The notes below the pieces were generated by a model. It was not told the DNA's origin. It made no database searches and saw only the letters and a program-made list of their open reading frames with translations. Below, one piece after another: positions 4,486-7,053 of a stretch of DNA of 7,053 nt. The first letter of the stretch is position 1. Each line of letters opens with the position of its first letter. A program made the position numbers and the translations under genes. Origin of the DNA: Acidiferrobacterales bacterium (lineage in GTDB: Bacteria > Pseudomonadota > Gammaproteobacteria > Acidiferrobacterales > Sulfurifustaceae); assembly GCA_919902095.1 (NCBI GenBank), contig CAKKQL010000005.1, positions 1 to 7,053 of the forward strand. The letters run 5' to 3'.

Positions 4486-6393
4486 ATGCGCAAGAAAATT
4501 ACAATCGCCTCTTGTTTTCTTACACTAGGTCTTTCTGTGTCCTTCGCCCAGCCCATCTGCCCGCTGGATTCTTCGATCAAACCCCGGGCCGCGGTGTCGC
4601 TGGATAAATTTGCCGCGGTGGCGATCCTCAATGACGGGCGGATCAAGCCCGTCGACACCTACGCCCGCACGTTACTGCTGCAGATTTCCGGAAAAACTTC
4701 TTTCGGGCGCAAGTCCGCCGTTCAATGGCTGGCGCGGCTTTTGTTCGCCCCGGCAACGACCTTTGAAGACAAGGTTTTCCTCATTAATAATCCGGAGATC
4801 GCCACGGCCTTGGGCGTTGAGCCGGAACCCAAACGGCGCTACAGTTTCTCCCGGATTGAGCCGGGCCTCGCCAAGCTCGAGGAGCTCGCGCGGACGGCCG
4901 ATAAAATCGAACCCAGGGAACGTTCCGTTGTTGAGCAGGAGATCTTGAGGGTCTACCAGAACGTTTTTCTTTACGACCTGCATACCCGCGTGTTTCGTTT
5001 CGCGCTTCCGTCCTCCGAATTCCAGATAACGGACCCGGAAATTATCAAGACGCTGGGCCTTCCCGAAACGCAGAAGACATTTAGTTTTTACGATCTCGCC
5101 TCCCGCGCGGAATTGCTTCAACAAGGGGCCAAAGGGCTGGAATTGAGCAAGCCCGAGACCTGGGCGGTGAAGGACAAAGAGCTTTTTGGGTTGATGAACA
5201 ATTTGTTCCACTGGTCGGCTACTTACAGTGATCTTCCTTTTACCATCGTGCCAAGCCTTGAGGCCTCCGGCCAAGGCTGGTTGAGCCCGATGGACGCCAT
5301 CAGCCGGGAATTCTCCGATCCCAAGGCGCGCGAGGAGATTGGATACACGCGCGCGATGGTGGTGCATTACTGGAACGGGGAGCAGATGCCTTTTGATTTA
5401 GCCGCCCGGTCGTTGAGCAATTCCGTTTTGAGCCGTACTGATGCCGCCACGCAAAAAAATATCCGCAAGATCCCTCTGGAATTGTTCTATAACAGGGCGA
5501 ACCTTTTTCTTTGGACGAAAATGTTCTACGCGCTGGCCTTTGCCGTGTTTTTGTTGTCGTTTTTCCTGACACGGCCTTTCCTTCGCCAGAGCGCGTTGCT
5601 CCTGATCGCGGCGGGATTGATCCCGCATGTCGGCGCGCTTGTCCTGCGTATCGTCATCATGGGGAGGCCTCCGGTCAGCAATCTGTATGAGACGTTTATT
5701 TTCGTCAGCATGATTAGCGTTATCGCGGGGGTCATTATCGAACTGGTCAACAAACGCTGGGTGGGCAATGTCACCGCCAGTGTCTGCGGGCTTGTTTTTC
5801 TTCTGATCGCCGGAAAATTCGCCGCCGAGGGCGATACATTGCAAATGCTGGTGGCTGTTTTGAATTCCAATTTTTGGCTGGGGACGCATGTTTTGACCAT
5901 CACCATCGGTTACGCGGGCTGTTGTGTCGCCGGCCTGATCGGGCATTTGTACATCCTTCAGCGCATACGAGATCCGAAAGACAAGGCCGCGCTGGAATCG
6001 ACTTACCTTAATATGATCGGGGCGCTGGGGTTCGGGTTGATGATGAGCTTCCTGGGGACAATGCTCGGCGGGATTTGGGCGGACGAGTCCTGGGGCCGGT
6101 TTTGGGGTTGGGACCCCAAAGAGAACGGGGCGCTTTTGATCGTCTTATGGTGCGCGATTATTTTTCACGCCAAAGTTGGGCGTTTCATCGGCCCGTTGGG
6201 GGTGGCGGCGGGCAGCGTCCTGGGGATCGTCGTCGTCATGTGGGCGTGGTTCGGCGTCAACCTTTTGAACGTCGGGCTTCATTCCTACGGGTTTACCTCG
6301 GGCATCGCCACGGGACTGCTGGCGTATGTGATCGGAGAGGTCGTCTTCCTGGCGATTTGCGTGCCAATGGCTAAAAAGCGGGAAACCAGGTAA
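4486..6393 (+). CDS. ccsA: Cytochrome c biogenesis protein CcsA with large N-terminal periplasmic domain
   Basis: CcsA is the heme-handling subunit of System II: it presents heme outside the membrane for attachment to apocytochrome c. The 635 residues are about twice a plain CcsA. Residues 1-21 are a signal peptide (MRKKI start, likely cut after SFA). About 22-335 is a soluble periplasmic domain with GRIKPVDTY at 51-59. It corresponds, from memory, to the middle region of Bacteroidetes CcsBA fusions. From about 340 onward comes the multi-pass CcsA domain: GRPPVSNLYET (393-403), P-His candidate His468 in FWLGTHV, the WWD heme motif WGRFWGWDPKE (536-546), membrane His561 and second P-His candidate His599 in GLHSYGF. 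All the key residues are there. A GTG at 4453 is in frame but lies in the spacer repeat; 4486 gives the signal peptide and has GGAA 5 nt upstream. It follows resB by 62 nt. Confidence 0.94.
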   Translation: MRKKITIASCFLTLGLSVSFAQPICPLDSSIKPRAAVSLDKFAAVAILNDGRIKPVDTYARTLLLQISGKTSFGRKSAVQWLARLLFAPATTFEDKVFLINNPEIATALGVEPEPKRRYSFSRIEPGLAKLEELARTADKIEPRERSVVEQEILRVYQNVFLYDLHTRVFRFALPSSEFQITDPEIIKTLGLPETQKTFSFYDLASRAELLQQGAKGLELSKPETWAVKDKELFGLMNNLFHWSATYSDLPFTIVPSLEASGQGWLSPMDAISREFSDPKAREEIGYTRAMVVHYWNGEQMPFDLAARSLSNSVLSRTDAATQKNIRKIPLELFYNRANLFLWTKMFYALAFAVFLLSFFLTRPFLRQSALLLIAAGLIPHVGALVLRIVIMGRPPVSNLYETFIFVSMISVIAGVIIELVNKRWVGNVTASVCGLVFLLIAGKFAAEGDTLQMLVAVLNSNFWLGTHVLTITIGYAGCCVAGLIGHLYILQRIRDPKDKAALESTYLNMIGALGFGLMMSFLGTMLGGIWADESWGRFWGWDPKENGALLIVLWCAIIFHAKVGRFIGPLGVAAGSVLGIVVVMWAWFGVNLLNVGLHSYGFTSGIATGLLAYVIGEVVFLAICVPMAKKRETR

Positions 6394-6413
6394 GGAATTT
6401 TGAATTTCATTAT

Positions 6414-7053
6414 ATGGTCACCGTTCCTCAGGCTGATTCCATCCTCCAGAAAAATTCCGTATCCTGTCCTTCCCTGCGCGTTCCTTTGTCCGCCGCTACC
6501 GGATGCGTGCTGCGCGAACACGTGGTAGCCGACCGGGACCTCCCGCCATTTGACCGCGCCACGATGGACGGCATTGCCGTCAACAGCGCATCATTTCTAA
6601 AAGGTGTCCGGCAGTTTCCCGTCGAGGGACTTCAGAAGGCGGGCGCCCCGGCGCTTTCCTTAAAAAGCCGCAACGCTTGCCTGGAGATCGCAACCGGCGC
6701 CGTGTTGCCCAAAGGCTGTGACTGCGTTATCCCGGTTGAATATGTCGAGATGGACGGCCGCGCGGCAAAGGTGCGCGATGAATTTAAGGCACGGCCGATG
6801 TTTAACGTCCACCGGAAAGGTTCTGACGCCCGCAAGGGGGATATCCTGCTGCGGGCGGGGTGCCGTCTTTCGGCCGCGCAAATCGCCGTTGCCGCGGCCG
6901 TCGGGAAATCCAGAATCCTCGTCTCGAAAACGCCCGAGGTCGCCGTTGTTGGAACGGGTGATGAGCTTGTGGAAATCAACCGTCCGGTCAAACCATTTCA
7001 GATCCGCCGCTCGAACACCTGCGCTTTGGCCGCGGGACTGGCCTTAAGCGGCT
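6414..7053 (+). CDS. moeA: Molybdopterin molybdenumtransferase MoeA, 3'-truncated by window edge
   Basis: MoeA inserts molybdate into adenylated molybdopterin to finish molybdenum cofactor in the cytoplasm. The frame stays open to the edge, giving 213 of the usual 400 or so residues. Signatures in order: PPFDRATMDGIAV (44-56; usual PPFDxSAMDGYA), EIATGAVLPKGCDCVIPVE (91-109), HRKGSDARKGDILLRAG (133-149; the family's GED is GSD, with the Asp kept), a VVGTGDELVE segment (178-187; usual STGDEL), and QIRRSNTCALAAGLALSG at the edge (usual QIxDSN). The start at 6414 is 20 nt past the ccsA stop. No closer in-frame start exists, and the only purine-rich stretch (AAGGA, 6392-6396) is 17 nt away, too far for normal spacing. 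It is probably co-transcribed with ccsA. The C-terminal domain and any MoeA/MoaB fusion cannot be judged. Confidence 0.93.
   Translation, partial: MVTVPQADSILQKNSVSCPSLRVPLSAATGCVLREHVVADRDLPPFDRATMDGIAVNSASFLKGVRQFPVEGLQKAGAPALSLKSRNACLEIATGAVLPKGCDCVIPVEYVEMDGRAAKVRDEFKARPMFNVHRKGSDARKGDILLRAGCRLSAAQIAVAAAVGKSRILVSKTPEVAVVGTGDELVEINRPVKPFQIRRSNTCALAAGLALSG

Noticed and set aside
4672..5367. Minus-strand open frame of 231 codons opposite the CcsA N-terminal domain
   Set aside because: It is wholly antisense to a gene with signal peptide and family motifs; no start signal or domain was seen.
5398..5946. Minus-strand open frame of 182 codons opposite the CcsA membrane core
   Set aside because: It is very rich in D, Q, R and K, as expected for the complement of hydrophobic membrane codons; treated as a shadow.

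Overview
The window reads as one strand of a bacterial chromosome, all genes on +, densely packed and of moderate GC content with one AT-rich gap. Six protein genes are supported: the 3' part of hemE, a hemG/hemY-type protoporphyrinogen oxidase, a small repeat-containing lipoprotein, resB (ccs1), a long ccsA, and the 5' part of moeA. No RNA gene, insertion sequence, CRISPR array or phage gene was seen. The System II (ResB/CcsA) cytochrome c machinery, the extra periplasmic domain on CcsA, the lipoprotein of a type I associate with PVC-superphylum bacteria, and the style of the intergenic repeats suggest a PVC-related Gram-negative bacterium. Candidatus Omnitrophota is my first guess and Planctomycetota the second. 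This is inference from memory, not a search.

Layout. Positions 1-905: hemE, whose first 50 or so residues lie before the window. Positions 906-985: a short spacer made almost wholly of degenerate heptamer repeats that form an imperfect inverted repeat. Positions 986-2371: hemG, with a small in-frame duplication. Positions 2372-2483: an AT-rich gap with a perfect palindrome, 10-bp-phased direct repeats and a likely promoter, which probably starts a new transcription unit. Positions 2484-3287: the lipoprotein, overlapping resB (3284-4423) by an ATGA. Positions 4424-4485: a spacer with two palindromes. Positions 4486-6393: ccsA. From 6414 to the edge: moeA.

How the genes work together. HemE makes coproporphyrinogen III and HemG oxidises a late porphyrinogen, so the first two genes supply heme. 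ResB and CcsA carry heme across the cytoplasmic membrane and attach it to CXXCH motifs of apocytochromes c outside. The window therefore links heme synthesis to heme use in cytochrome c maturation. The lipoprotein, translationally coupled to resB, is the least understood member and may be an accessory factor at the outer face of the membrane. MoeA (molybdenum insertion into molybdopterin) follows at 20 nt. Molybdoenzymes often work with c-type cytochromes, but here the link may only be co-transcription.

The most interesting points are the lipoprotein and its 18-residue tandem repeats, the unusual HemE motifs, the three structured intergenic spacers, and the CcsA architecture, which looks like the second half of a Bacteroidetes-type CcsBA fusion.
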